The position numbers were made by a program, and so were the translations under genes. From Ottelia alismoides (lineage: Eukaryota; Streptophyta; Magnoliopsida; Alismatales; Hydrocharitaceae), in NCBI GenBank assembly GCA_037367405.1, contig JAZKJV010008870.1:248001-312000 (forward strand): a stretch of DNA of 64,000 bases, written 5' to 3'. Positions 38,801 to 50,800 of this stretch are shown here, one piece after another. Position 1 is the first letter of the stretch. Each line of letters opens with the position of its first letter. A model generated the notes under the pieces. The model made no database searches and had not been told where the DNA came from. It saw only the letters and a program-made list of their open reading frames with translations.

Positions 38801-41800
38801 GATGATATTGTCTCTCGTATTCGAGAGATCATGACTCCAACCATTGGCACCATCACTACAATTATCGCAGCCGCAGCCATAGCCCCTTTGAGCTCCTCAG
38901 GTATCTCATATGCTTTTACGGGTACTACTGGTGCAGACATGACAGAGTTGATTATGGACTCTGGTGCTTCACACCACTTGTGTGGAGAGGAGTGCATCTG
39001 AGGTCCTACAGGACTATACCACCTGGCATATGGATTGTCATTGCTAATGGCGACCACTTACCCGTTACAGGACAGGGGGAGGTGCATTTGACGATGTATA
39101 TAACCCCTCGTCTCTTGTGTTTCAGGACATACTCACGAGCAGGGTGATTGGATGTGGCCATGAGCAACGGGGGCTATACAAACTGGTCCAACCTCCTCAT
39201 GCTGACGCTTCTACTATACCTACTGGACCAATCTCTCCATATATGTGGCACATTCATTTTGCCACCTTCCTCTGCAGAAGCTGTGTCATGTTCTCCCTTA
39301 GATTCCTACAAGATCCTCCTTTCAGTGTGAGGCATTCCAGCTTATGAAGCGTCACCGTACCTCCTTTCCATCCCATCAGAATCGGAGCAATTCTCAGTTG
39401 TTTGAGCTCCTGCATTTAGAGATTTGGGGTCCGAGTCGTGTTCCCGATCAGTAAAAGTCACCCGACTAGCCCGGCTAGTAGGTCCGACTAGTCTAGTCAG
39501 TGGGGTGGCCGACCGAGTACCGACTAATTCCGACTAGGTCCACTAGTCAGCTAATTTTTGCTTGGAGATTACATATTTTTTACCTTTTTAAATGAAAACT
39601 TATTCTAATATACATAATGTTTTATTTAAATTCAATTACTTCTTTTGATTCATTATGATAGTAAATAAATATATAAATCTATGTAAATATATAATAATAT
39701 ATGTATAAAAATTTATTATGTATTTAGAAAATCAAAGCCGATTAAAGTCCGACTAAATCCGATCAATCACCCGACTGTCGATTAGTCCTTAGTCAGTGAC
39801 CTGATCGACCGAGTACTGACTACCGACTTTTGCAACCTTCTCGATCACCCGGGACACCGTTTTTATCTTGTTGTTGTTGATGATTTTTCTAACTATTCTG
39901 GGTCTTTTTATTGAAGAATAAGTCTAAGGTTGGATCTGTGATCAAGTATTTTATTAATGAGATAATGATTTTTTTCTGCCAAAGTCAAATACCTTCGTTC
40001 TGACAATGCTTTCGAGTTATGCACTTTATAGCTTTCTGAGTTCCTTATATCTCTAGACATTGTTCATCAGACCTCGTGTGCATATACCTCCCAATAGAAT
40101 GGTGTTGCTGAGCGCAAACACCATCACTTACTTGATGTCACCAGAACCTTGCTGATACAGAGTCGTGCTTCTCATACTTACTGAGGTGATGTTGTCCTCA
40201 CAACGTGCTATCTGGTTAACAGCATGCCCCCGTCTGTGTTGGGAGAGAAGATTCCATTCTCGATTGCGTTTCCCAAGAAGGATCTTTTCTCCCTTACTCC
40301 TCGTGTGTTTGGTGTTGTTGCATTTGTTCATGATGTCTCTCCTGATCATGGCAAGCTCTCTCTCAGAGTTGTCAAGTGCGTTTTTTGTCGGCTACTCTCG
40401 TACCAAAAAGGGGTACGATGATTTGATCCACTCAGGTGAAAGTACGTTATTAGTGCTGATGTCACTTTCTTTGAGTCTATCATGTATTTTTCTCCTACAG
40501 GTGATAGACCTGCTTCGTCTGACTCTGATGCAGAGATCTATATACCTCCTCCGCCTACTATTATACCACCACCTCCTCCACAACCACCACCACTTACACT
40601 TGCTTTGATGGCTCCTCCTTCCACTGTGACGCAGTTATTGCCTCATGTTTTTACTCGCAGGTCTCGCTCTGTCCCCCTATTCACAGGCCTTACTCGTCAT
40701 CTAGCATGCCTCAGGTACGTAATGAGCACATACAGATGGCACTAGTGAGTTGTTTGTGCAGCAGGATTCCAGACAGGATGAACAGGTGCCCTCTCAGGAG
40801 GGGAACTCACAGGTTACAAACTTGGCAGATGATCTTGATGTGTCGATTACTCTTCTTAAGCCGCAACAAAAGTGTACTACTTATCCTCTTGCAGCCCAGG
40901 TTTCCTTGAGCAAGCTATCAAAGGATTCCAAGAGATTTACCATGGCACTACCAGTCGTGGAGATATCACGGTCATATCATGAGGCTCTTCAGAACAGTCA
41001 GTGGAGGTTAGCCATGGAAGAAGAAATGAACGTGCTACAGTCACGCGGTACATGGACTCTTGTTTCTACTCCCGGTGGTTCATATGTTGTGAGATGCAAA
41101 TGGGTGTTCACTGTGAAACACCGTGCAGATGGCATAGTGGATCGTTATAAGGTGAGGCTTGTGGCTCGTGGGTTCACCCAAACATATGGGGTGGACTATC
41201 AAGATATTTTCTCTCCGATTGTCAAACATTCTACTCTGTGTATTCTCCTTTCGGTTGATGTGACACAAGATTGGCCCCTTTACCAGCTAGATGTGAAGAA
41301 TGCCTTCCTCTATGGTGTCTACAGGAGGAGGTCTACATGCAGCAAACACATGGGTTTGTTGTTGAGGGGGAGTGTCAGAATATGTGCAGGCTTCATAAGG
41401 CTATATATGGTCGTAAGCAGAGTCTAAGAGCATGGTTCCAAAAGCTCTCGGACTTGATAGAACGACAGGGGTTTGTGTTATCGACTACTAATCACTCCTT
41501 GTTTGTACAAAGGACACAGTGAGATACTGTTGTCATTCTTATTTAAGTTGATGACATTATTGTTACAAGGGATGATGAGCAGGGCATTCAGGGTGCCAAG
41601 GACTTCCTAGGTCAGCAGTTTGTGACCAAGTACCTTGGACATTTATGTTACTTCCTTGGACTGGAGTTTGCCAAGAACCAGTGTGGTCTTGTGATGACCC
41701 AGAGGAAGTACGTTACAGGCCTTCTTTTAGAGACAGACATGGCAAATTGCAGACCTGATACTACTCTTATTGACTCGAGTATGAAGCTCTATGATGATGA

Positions 41801-44800
41801 TACTGAGGAGGTCGTCAAGAGGAGGTACAGGGAGCTTGTTCGCAAGCTACTATATGTGACTATTACCAGGCCCGACATATCCTTTGTCGTGAGCAAAGTG
41901 AGTCAGTTTATGGAGCAGCCCAGACAGGCACAAATGGATGCAGTACATATGATTTTGAGATATCTGAAGACTTCACCTAATACGGGACTTCTTTTCAGTA
42001 GAAGCACATCTCTTTCAGTTACGGCATGTGTAGATGCAGATTATGCTGGGTGTCCAAAGTAGATGATGTCTACATCAAGCTTTGTTATGTTCATAGGGAA
42101 TTCCCTGATTTCATGGAAAAACAAAAAGCTGACTGTGGTTGCCAGATCGAGTGCTGAGTCAGAGTACAGGGTCATGGCGCGGGCTAACACAGAGATGATG
42201 TGGGTCAGATCTGTTCTTACTGACATGAATATAGAGGTGCTTCTTCCGATGCACCTCCAATGTGACAATCAGGTTGCTCTCTTTATTGCCAACAACCTAG
42301 CATTTCATGAGAGGATGAAGCACATAGAGGTGGATTGTCACTACATTCGTGACATGATACAAAAGGGTCTTATCGCTATTACGCATGTTAGCTTTGGAGA
42401 CCAAACAGCAGATGTTCTTACTAAGGCTCTAACCAAAAGGGCTTGTAGAGATATATTTATGTTACATTATTTGTATTGTTTCCTAATTTTCTTTTCTTAT
42501 GAATATCTTATGTAATTTACCCATAGGCTATTCTCCTATATAAGAGAGCCTAAGGTTCATAGAATAAGCTTAATGTCTTTTCCTAACATGGTATCAAAGC
42601 GGCGGTCCTAGACCGAAGCTCCGAAACCCTAGCCCTGCCCAGCCACCTCTCTAGCCCCTCTCGCCGTCATCGGTCCCCTCCTGTGCCTGGTGCGCCGCTG
42701 GTCACCCCCCGCGCCATCGCTCTTCCGTGCGCCACCGCCTATCCCAGCCCAGCCCCACGCGTAAAGCGGCCCCACCCCGTGGTTCTTTCCGTGTCCACGC
42801 CCCGCGCCATCGCCCCTATGCGCACACCCCTTCCCTCTTCCGTGGCCCCTTCCTAGCGTTGCTCCACGCGGGCCCCTGCACGTGCGCCCCTCCCCTCTTT
42901 CGCGAGGTGCATTCATCCTTCTCTAGAAGCACCGCCATCCAGTCCTCTTCCATGTTGAGATTGGTTGCATGAGTCTACATATGCAATCAAATCTCTCTAT
43001 GTCAGTGTAGACACGATCTTGTCTAGTCTTCAGCCCTAGCCTTTTTAAGCCGTCATGTCAGAGAACAAGACTGATATTCCCTCCACATGCGCCTTCAGAG
43101 GTCCTGCGCCTATAGTAAAGATGGATGGGTCAAATTATGAACTATGGGCGATGCAGTTCATAAGCATGAGGAAGTCTACTGGTAAGAAACACAATCTTAC
43201 CGAGGAAGAACCAGCTGAGAAGATTGGTGTTAACGTCTCATGGGAGGTAGATGATGCATATGCTAAAGTTTGGCTTTCAGGTACATTGGCGATAGAGATT
43301 GCCAATGATATACTCCATCAGTCCATAGCCAAGACGATGTGGATATTCTTGTTGCTACTTATTCACAAGCCCACTCATTATATACATCCTTGTGTGGGAT
43401 GTTTGAGAAGCTATATAGCTTCATGCCTCTCACATCTACCCCTGAGCAGCAGAAGACTTATAGGAATGCCACCATGGTTGGTGTGTTCCTGGCAACCCTT
43501 GATCCTAAGTACGAGGCGGCTCGTTCCCAAATTTTGGCAGATTCTACTATTCCTCCTATGGAGGAAGCTTTCCGCAGACTCAGTCACATTACTGTTCCAT
43601 CTTCTACTACAAACTAGATATCCTTAGCAATGGCAGCATCCCGAGGTCACGGAGGATCTTCTCATATTCGTGGTCGCGGACCTCGAGACAGGGGAGGTCG
43701 TGTTTGTCAGCCATGTACTTTCTACCATCGTTCTGGACATACAAAGGATACATGCTACTCCAAGCATGGATTCCCTGTTTCTGCTCGAGTGGTTGAACAG
43801 ATTGAGCCCCCAGCTGCTTCCTCTTTGGATCAATGTTTTGATGATCTTGTAGCAAGGTTAAGGGGTATTATACCTCCATCCAGTCCTGTGTCACCTTCGA
43901 CGGTCCCTGGGAGTTATTCAGATGTATTTGCTTCAGCCTCCTCCAGGGCCTCAAGTAGTATGTATGCACTCACTGGCAGTTATGGATCTGATGCTATAGA
44001 ATGGATTATGGACTTTGGTGCCATACATCATCTGTATGGAGACAGGGGTCAACTTACAGTCTATAGACAGGTTCCTCCAGGACGTACTGTGGTTATTGCA
44101 GATGGGACTCACTCCCCAATCACTGGTCAGCAGTAGATTAGCTTGACGCCCTCTATGCATCTACAGAATGTGTTGCATGCACCTGCTTTAATTATGAATT
44201 TGTTGTCAATTAATCACATTACAAAGGATCTACATTGTGGGCCATTTTTGACCCATATTCTCTTTTTTTCAAGACATTCTTACGGGCAAAGTGATTGGGT
44301 GTGACCGTGAGTAGGGCGGTCTCTATCGCCTAGTTCGAACTCCCTATGTCGGAATCTCCTCTCTATTTGTTGGACTAGTCTCACTATTTATGTGGCACAT
44401 GCGCTTTGGTCATCTACCGCTCCAGAAATTGTGTCGTGTTATACCCCATATCTCGCCTCACACGTCATTTCAATGTGAGGCATGTCAGTTGGGAAAGCAT
44501 CATCGATCTACCTTTCCCAGTCATTAGAGTCAGAGTAATAGCTCCATTTTTGAGTTGTTTCATGTTGATATTCGGGGTCCCAGTCGTGTCCCTGATCACG
44601 AGGGGCACATGTTTTATCTTGTTGTTATTGATGATTTCTCTCTTCTGTCTTGGTCTTTTTACTAAAGAATAAATCTGAAACTGGGGATAATATCAACAAT
44701 TTCTTAACCGAAATGCATAATGTTTTTTCTGCTTCTAGTGAAAATTGTGAGAACTGATAATTCCTTGGAATTTTGTACTAATACTCTCTCCAATTATTTT

Positions 44801-47800
44801 TCCACCTAAGGAATTATTCATCAAACATCTTGTGCATATACTTCCCAACAAAATGGAGTTGCAGAAAGAAAACATCGTCATTTGCTTGATGTCACTAGGA
44901 CACTTCTCATTCAGAGTCATGCTCCTCATTCTTTTTGGGGGCAATGTTGTCCTAACGGCATGTTATCTCATTAATCGCATGCCATCATCAGTCTTGGGTG
45001 AGAAAATTCCTTTCTCTCTAGCCTTCCCTCAAAAGGAATTGTTCTCACTTACTCCTCGTGTGTTTGGCTCAGTTGCCTTCGTCCACCAGTTGTCTTCAAG
45101 TATTGACAAGCTCTCTCCTAGAGCTGTCAAGTGTGTCTTTGTCGGTAATCCAGGACACAGAAAGGGTACATGTGTTATGATCCGATGTGCAGGTAGTATT
45201 ACGTTAGTGCCGATGTCACTTTTTTCGAGTCTGCCATGTACTTCTCTCCTATGGGTAATTGGTTGATGTCCTCAGACACGGATGAAGCCATATACATGCC
45301 ACCACCACCATCACTTCCATCATCCCCAGCACAACCATCTCCTTTACCACCACCACCATTACCTACGCCACCTCCACTTCTTATTACAGTCCTTGTTCCA
45401 TCATTGCCACACTACTATACCCACCAGCCTGCTTATGCTCATGGTCACCGCTCATCATCTAGCATGCATGAGGTATGTCCTGATTCTAATGATGAGTCTC
45501 ATGGTCTACCTGAGCACGATTCTTTACAGGGGACAGATGTGGAGGCTGCTGATTTGGACCTTCCTATTGTGCTTCAGAAGCAGATGCGTAAATGTGCATC
45601 ATATCCGATAGCATCCATGGTTTCCTTTGATCGCTTGACTGGCGAATTCAGGAATTTCGTTGTTGTACTATCTGTCGTGGCTATTCCACGGAATTATCAT
45701 GAGGCTTTGAAGGACAGTCGATGGCGTTGGGCTATGGAAGAAGAGATGGATGCTCTTCAGTCGAGAGGCATGTGGAGCCTCGTCCCAGCTCCTACTGGAG
45801 TGTCTACAGTTAGCTATAAATGGGTGTTTACAGTTAAGCAAAATGCAGATGGTAGCATCGACAGATACAAGGCATGCCTGGTTGCATGAGGGTTTACTCA
45901 GACATACGGGGTGGATTATCTTGACACATTCTCTCCAGTTGCTCGTCATTCTACCTTACAGATCCTTCCCTCTGTTGCAGTGATTCGAGATTGGCCGTTG
46001 TTTCAATTAGATGTCAAGAATGCATTTCTGTATGGTGATCTTCAGAAGGAAGTCTACATGCAATAGCCACCTAGTTTTGTTGTTGAGGGGGAGTGTTCAC
46101 AGGAGTGTAGACCTCATAAGGCGATCTATAACCTTAAGCAGAGCCCTAAAGTTTGGTTCCATAAGCTTTCAGATTTGTTTGAAAAACATGGGTACAAACG
46201 TTCAAATGCAGATCATTCCCTCTTTATACAGAAAATATCCAAAGGTATGATTGCAATTATGGTGTATGTTGATGATATCCTTATTACAGGAGATGACATA
46301 CAAGGAATGATGCAAAACGGCTTTTGCGGCGTCGATAAAATGATAAATTTTTATGGTAGATTTTTGGTAGAAGAACAAGAGGGGTTAAGAAGAGAAATTG
46401 GAAGGGTTGAGAAGAGAACTCGCCGGGAATACGAGAGGTTGAAGGAGGAGAACCGCGGAGATCGCGTGGAGGGAGAGGAGAGAGAGAGGGATAGAGATAA
46501 AAATCTCAACTTTAATTCATACTTGACTGCCTAAAAATACTGGACTACCATCTCTTTATATAGGAGAGATGGTTTACAAAAATAGTAAACAAATTAAAAT
46601 TGACAACCAACTTTATCCTAATTGGACTCTGACAACTTTCAATTGACCCCTAATTACTCTAATTAGACTCTAATCTAATTAATTGACCAAAATTGCAATT
46701 AAAATCTACGAAATAAACGTTGAGATCACAGGCGACCTCAATTATTTAATTAGATCATTACGACCACTAAAAACGTAATTAAAATTGACGACTAATTAAT
46801 TAAATAAATATGGCCCTATAATTTGGGGTCACGCTACATCAACTCTCCACCGCTTTAAAAATTCGGCTCCTGACGAATTGCGGGATCTGTAGGCTTGGAG
46901 GAGGATTCGGCGCATTTCGTCGTCTTCTGGAAGAATTGATGTGGAGCGAACGGCGGAATCCATGTGCGGGCGGGACAGGCGTGGCTGTCGTGGTTGAAGA
47001 ACATGTGCGGTGCGAACGGCGGCGTCGTTTTGATTGTTGGCTCCTTCCCGTGATGTTCAAAAAATTGATGTGGCATGGAGAATAGGGTCCTTGGAGAAGC
47101 CATAATGAAACAATGGCACAAGGAGAGGAGAAGAGGAGATGTGGCTAAGGAATGAAGCCATGGGGTCCTTATATAGGGAAAACCCAAGGCCCTAGTCCTA
47201 TTTGGATAAGGAAAATCCCCAATTCTCTGATTTCCAGCCTCTTTTTTTAAATATTTTGGCCGCCAGGGGTGTGGGTGTAATTTTTGCACCCCTTCCTTCT
47301 TCTTTTCTTTCATCTTGCTTTGGACCCTTTTGTAAATAGAGAACTTAGTTATTTTTTTATGCAATTTCTCCAATTCCCTTTCCAATCCCACGTTCTGTGG
47401 GATTCACAATCCGCCATATTCGGGATCCCTGTTAGGGTTTGCGCGCTACGCACGGGGGCGGCTATCGCATAAGGCGGCGCGGTTGTTGGCGTTCGATCGG
47501 GGCGGCGGTTCGCGAGGAAGCAGGCGGCACTGGGGTTGGCTCGGGGGTGACTGGCGAGAGGGAGGAGGCCGCGAAGTCGAGGACGAGGCGGCGTGGCGAG
47601 GGCAAGGGCCTGGCGTGCGCGACGCGCGGTGCGGAGAGGGTGGGGTCTTGCTGGGTTTTCGGGTGAGGCGAAGGGGGGGCGGCGGGGAACTGGGGTGATG
47701 GCGGGGAAGTGGTTGTGGGGTGCGGTGGTGGGGAATGGGGCTGCGGGTGGAGGTGGCGGCAGCAGGGGTGGGGTGGGGGTAAGTATCGGAGGAGGAGGGG

Positions 47801-50800
47801 AGGGCTGGGGAGAGGGCTGATGCGTGGGAGGAGGGGTTTGGAGGCGGCGGGGGTGGGTAGAATCACGCTCGGGAGGGCGTATGGCGCTGTGGGAGGGGTC
47901 ACCAGCGGGGCTGGGCTCTGGATCGGGGCTGCCGGGGTTGAGGGATGGCCTGGGGAGCCCTGCGAAGGAGTCGTTGGAAGGGTGGGGCTCACCGGGGTTG
48001 ATTTCGGCGGCGATGGTTGGTCTGAAACCTCCTGGACAGCAGCCTTGTTGTCGATTTTTTCTTCTAAAATGATCTGGACAACAGCGGATTCTTCGTGGGC
48101 AGCGAGCTTTTCGTCGTGGACGACGAGATCTTCGTCGGTTAGAGCGTCCAGCCATGCGTGAACCTTGATGCACGCTACAAGTCGCTGCCGGAACTTCTTT
48201 GAACGATACGGATCATGAGATGGGCGGTTGAGACCGAACTTTGAACACCAATATTCGACAGGATCGTCGAATCGTAGGAACGATTCGGTATCCATGCTCT
48301 GATACCAAAAGATGCAAAACGGCTTTTGCGGCGTCGATAAAATGATAAATTTTTATGGTAGATTTTTGGTAGAAGAACAAGAGGGGTTAAGAAGAGAAAT
48401 TGGAAGGGTTGAGAAGAGAACTCGCCGGGAATACGAGAGGTTGAAGGAGGAGAACCGCGGAGATCGCGTGGAGGGAGAGGAGAGAGAGAGGGATAGAGAT
48501 AAAAATCTCAACTTTAATTCATACTTGACTGCCTAAAAATATTGGACTACCATCTCTTTATATAGGAGAGATAGTTTACAAAAATAGTAAACAAATTAAA
48601 ATTGACAACCAACTTTATCCTAATTGGACTCTGACAACTTTCAATTGACCCCTAATTACTCTAATTAGACTCTAATCTAATTAATTGACCAAAATTGCAA
48701 TTAAAATCTACGAAATAAACGTTGAGATCACAGGCGACCTCAATTATTTAATTAGATCATTACGACCACTAAAAACGTAATTAAAATTGACGACTAATTA
48801 ATTAAATAAATATGGCCCTATAATTTGGGGTCACGCTGCATCAAGGAATCAAGAGGGCAAAAGAACTTCTGGGTCGTGAATTTGTCACCAAGGATCTTAG
48901 AGCCCTTAGATACCTTCTGGGACTGGAGTTTGCCAGAAATCAACTAGGACTTGTGATGACCCAGAGGAAATATATAACTGATTTGCTAAGTGACACAGGA
49001 ATGCTTGGATGTCGACCTGCAGCCACACCTATGGATCCAAGCATGAAACTATATGATGATGATATTGATGAGGTTGATAGGAGGAGATACAGAGAGATGG
49101 TAGGAAAGTTTCTTTATGTTACAATTACCAGACCTGATATTTCTTTTGTTGTTAGTTAGGTGAGCCAGTTCATGGAGCAACCACGTCAGGTCCATATGGA
49201 TGTTATACAGATGATACTCATGTATCTTAAATCATCTTCAGGTGCAGGTCTACTATTTAGGAAAGGCAAGGAGGTCACTATCTCAGCGTGTGTAGATGCA
49301 GATTATGCAGAGTGTCCAAAGGATAGGAAGTCCACCATTGGATTTGTTGTATATGTTGGAGATTCTCTTGTCTCATGGAGGAGCAAAAAGCAAACTGTTT
49401 TAGCCAGATCTAGTGTTGAGTCTGAATATAGGGTTATGGCCCAGGTCAGTACAGAAATGATGTTGGTTAAAGCTGTTCTTACAGATCTATATATAGAGGT
49501 TCCCCTTCCTATGGTACTGGAATGTGACAACCAAGCTGCTATATTTATTGCAAATAATCTAGCATTTTATGAACGAACCAAGCACATCAAAGTTGATCGC
49601 CACTATAAACGAGATACGATTCAAAAGGGTTTTATTTCCACATCTCATGTCAGCTCAGGGGATCAGACTACAGATATCTTCACCAAGGCCTTACTCAGAG
49701 GACCGTTCCAGAAGTGCTCGTCCAAGCTAAGCATGATCGATATCTATGCTCCATCTTGAGGGGGAGTGTAGAGATATATTTGTGTTATGTTATTTGTATT
49801 GTTTCCTAATTTCATTTTCTTATGAATGTCTTATGTTATTTACCCATAGGCTACTCTCCTATATAAGAGAGACTAGGGTTCATAGAATAAACAACTCAAT
49901 GTCTTTTCCCAACAGGCCATATCAGAGATGTTGTTCCAAGCTGAGTCTATGCTCCAGCTTGAGGGGGAGTGTTAATATATTTGTTATCATTATTATTTCT
50001 TTGCTTATTTTCTATTCCTTTTGTCCTCTTCTTGTAATTTGCCCAATAGGTTCCTCTAATATATAAGAGAACCATAGGGCCTCTCATAAATCAAGCTAGT
50101 CATTTCCCTCAACAAGACTGAACCAACATCACACAAAAACAAATGGTTAATGTATTCATAAAGTCTTTCAGTATTCTTCCTTCAACATATGTGTCTTTAT
50201 GCTAAGAATGATGGGCATCTATGCCTCTGAGTATCAATGTCTCAATATTACTTATCTTCTTATTTTCTCTTTTCTATAGTGAGGGGTACCTACGTAACTT
50301 TTGGCACTCCCCTCCACCTATATATGGAAGGGGTACCCTCTTGATGTGTTAAAAAAATGTTATCCTAAAACTCAAGAGCAAGTAATCAGATCTAAATGAA
50401 GACCCAGATATGGTCAATCACGGGATGCATGTCTTCTTAGTTGCTAGGTTTCTTGAAGGGGAGGGAACGGGGGTTGCAGTATGGTGCGGAGCAATTGGCA
50501 TTCGATCGTTACATTGTAAAGTGGCAACTATTGATCTGGTTGGTCAGACGGTGATTAATGGTGAAGGAGGGAGCGGTGACTGGCTTGGTGAGAAGTGCGA
50601 TGATGGGTATGTATTTTTTGCAGGACACACCTTCCTCTCAGAGTTACTTATCATGAGTATTGATAAGACATACTCAATGTTCGATATTGAGTTACTTATC
50701 GTGAGTATTGGTGAGACATAATCAATGTTCAATATTGATGGAGATGCTGATCTGAAGGTAAAAGGTAGAACATGATAGTCTCAAGCGATGATGACAATTA

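Larger units (their letters stand above)
46308..48843 (-). mobile_element. NA-2: young non-autonomous LTR retrotransposon with a proline-rich ORF
   Basis: Two 534-base LTRs (46308-46841 and 48310-48843) differ at only about four sites by eye. Perfect AGGAA duplications lie at 46303-46307 and 48844-48848, and the Copia-9 RT joins cleanly without it. On the minus strand the PBS TGGTATCAGAGC (48307-48296) sits two bases from the right LTR, and a purine tract (GCGGTGGAGAG) precedes the left LTR. LTR ends TGATGCA...TGCATCA form a 7-base inverted repeat. The 1.47 kb interior has no pol or zinc knuckle. Confidence 0.93.
42444..49914 (+). mobile_element. Copia-9: full-length Ty1/copia inside Copia-8, holding NA-2
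   Basis: 5' LTR 42444-42588, PBS TGGTATCAAAGC at 42589-42600, leader, gag, protease, integrase, RT and RNase H, 3' LTR 49767-49914. LTRs differ at roughly 13 of 145 sites by eye. The target duplication is diverged: GGGCT left, GGCCA right. NA-2 splits the RT at 46308-48843. Close to Copia-7 in protein sequence. Confidence 0.9.
37196..50114 (+). mobile_element. Copia-8: full-length Ty1/copia with AGACT duplication, holding Copia-9
   Basis: 5' LTR 37196-37340, PBS, leader, gag, protease, integrase, RT and RNase H to 42443, then Copia-9, then the last RNase H codons, polypurine tract and 3' LTR 49970-50114. Perfect AGACT copies at 37191-37195 and 50115-50119. LTRs differ at about 17 of 145 sites by eye, so this is an old insertion. 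Same family as Copia-2. Confidence 0.93.
22700..50360 (+). mobile_element. Copia-6: ancient Ty1/copia element split by four insertions
   Basis: Ordered remnants on the plus strand: leader (about 22700-23100), gag (23440-24230), pre-integrase and integrase (24840-25700), RT start (33659-33807), RT (34129-34613), RT and RNase H (36461-37195), last codons (50120-50235). The gaps are exactly Copia-7, a solo LTR, LINE-2 and Copia-8, each bounded by a target-site duplication, so the pieces rejoin. The LTRs are too decayed to fix; the left edge is a guess. Confidence 0.72.

Noticed and set aside
42600..42972. Arginine/proline-rich frames after the Copia-9 PBS
   Set aside because: Copia-9 leader; composition only, Gag starts at about 43055.
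47349..48173. A 274-codon minus-strand open frame overlapping NA-2 ORF A
   Set aside because: High GC and proline/arginine-rich composition leaves several frames open. ORF A starts at the PBS and has a more protein-like N-terminus.
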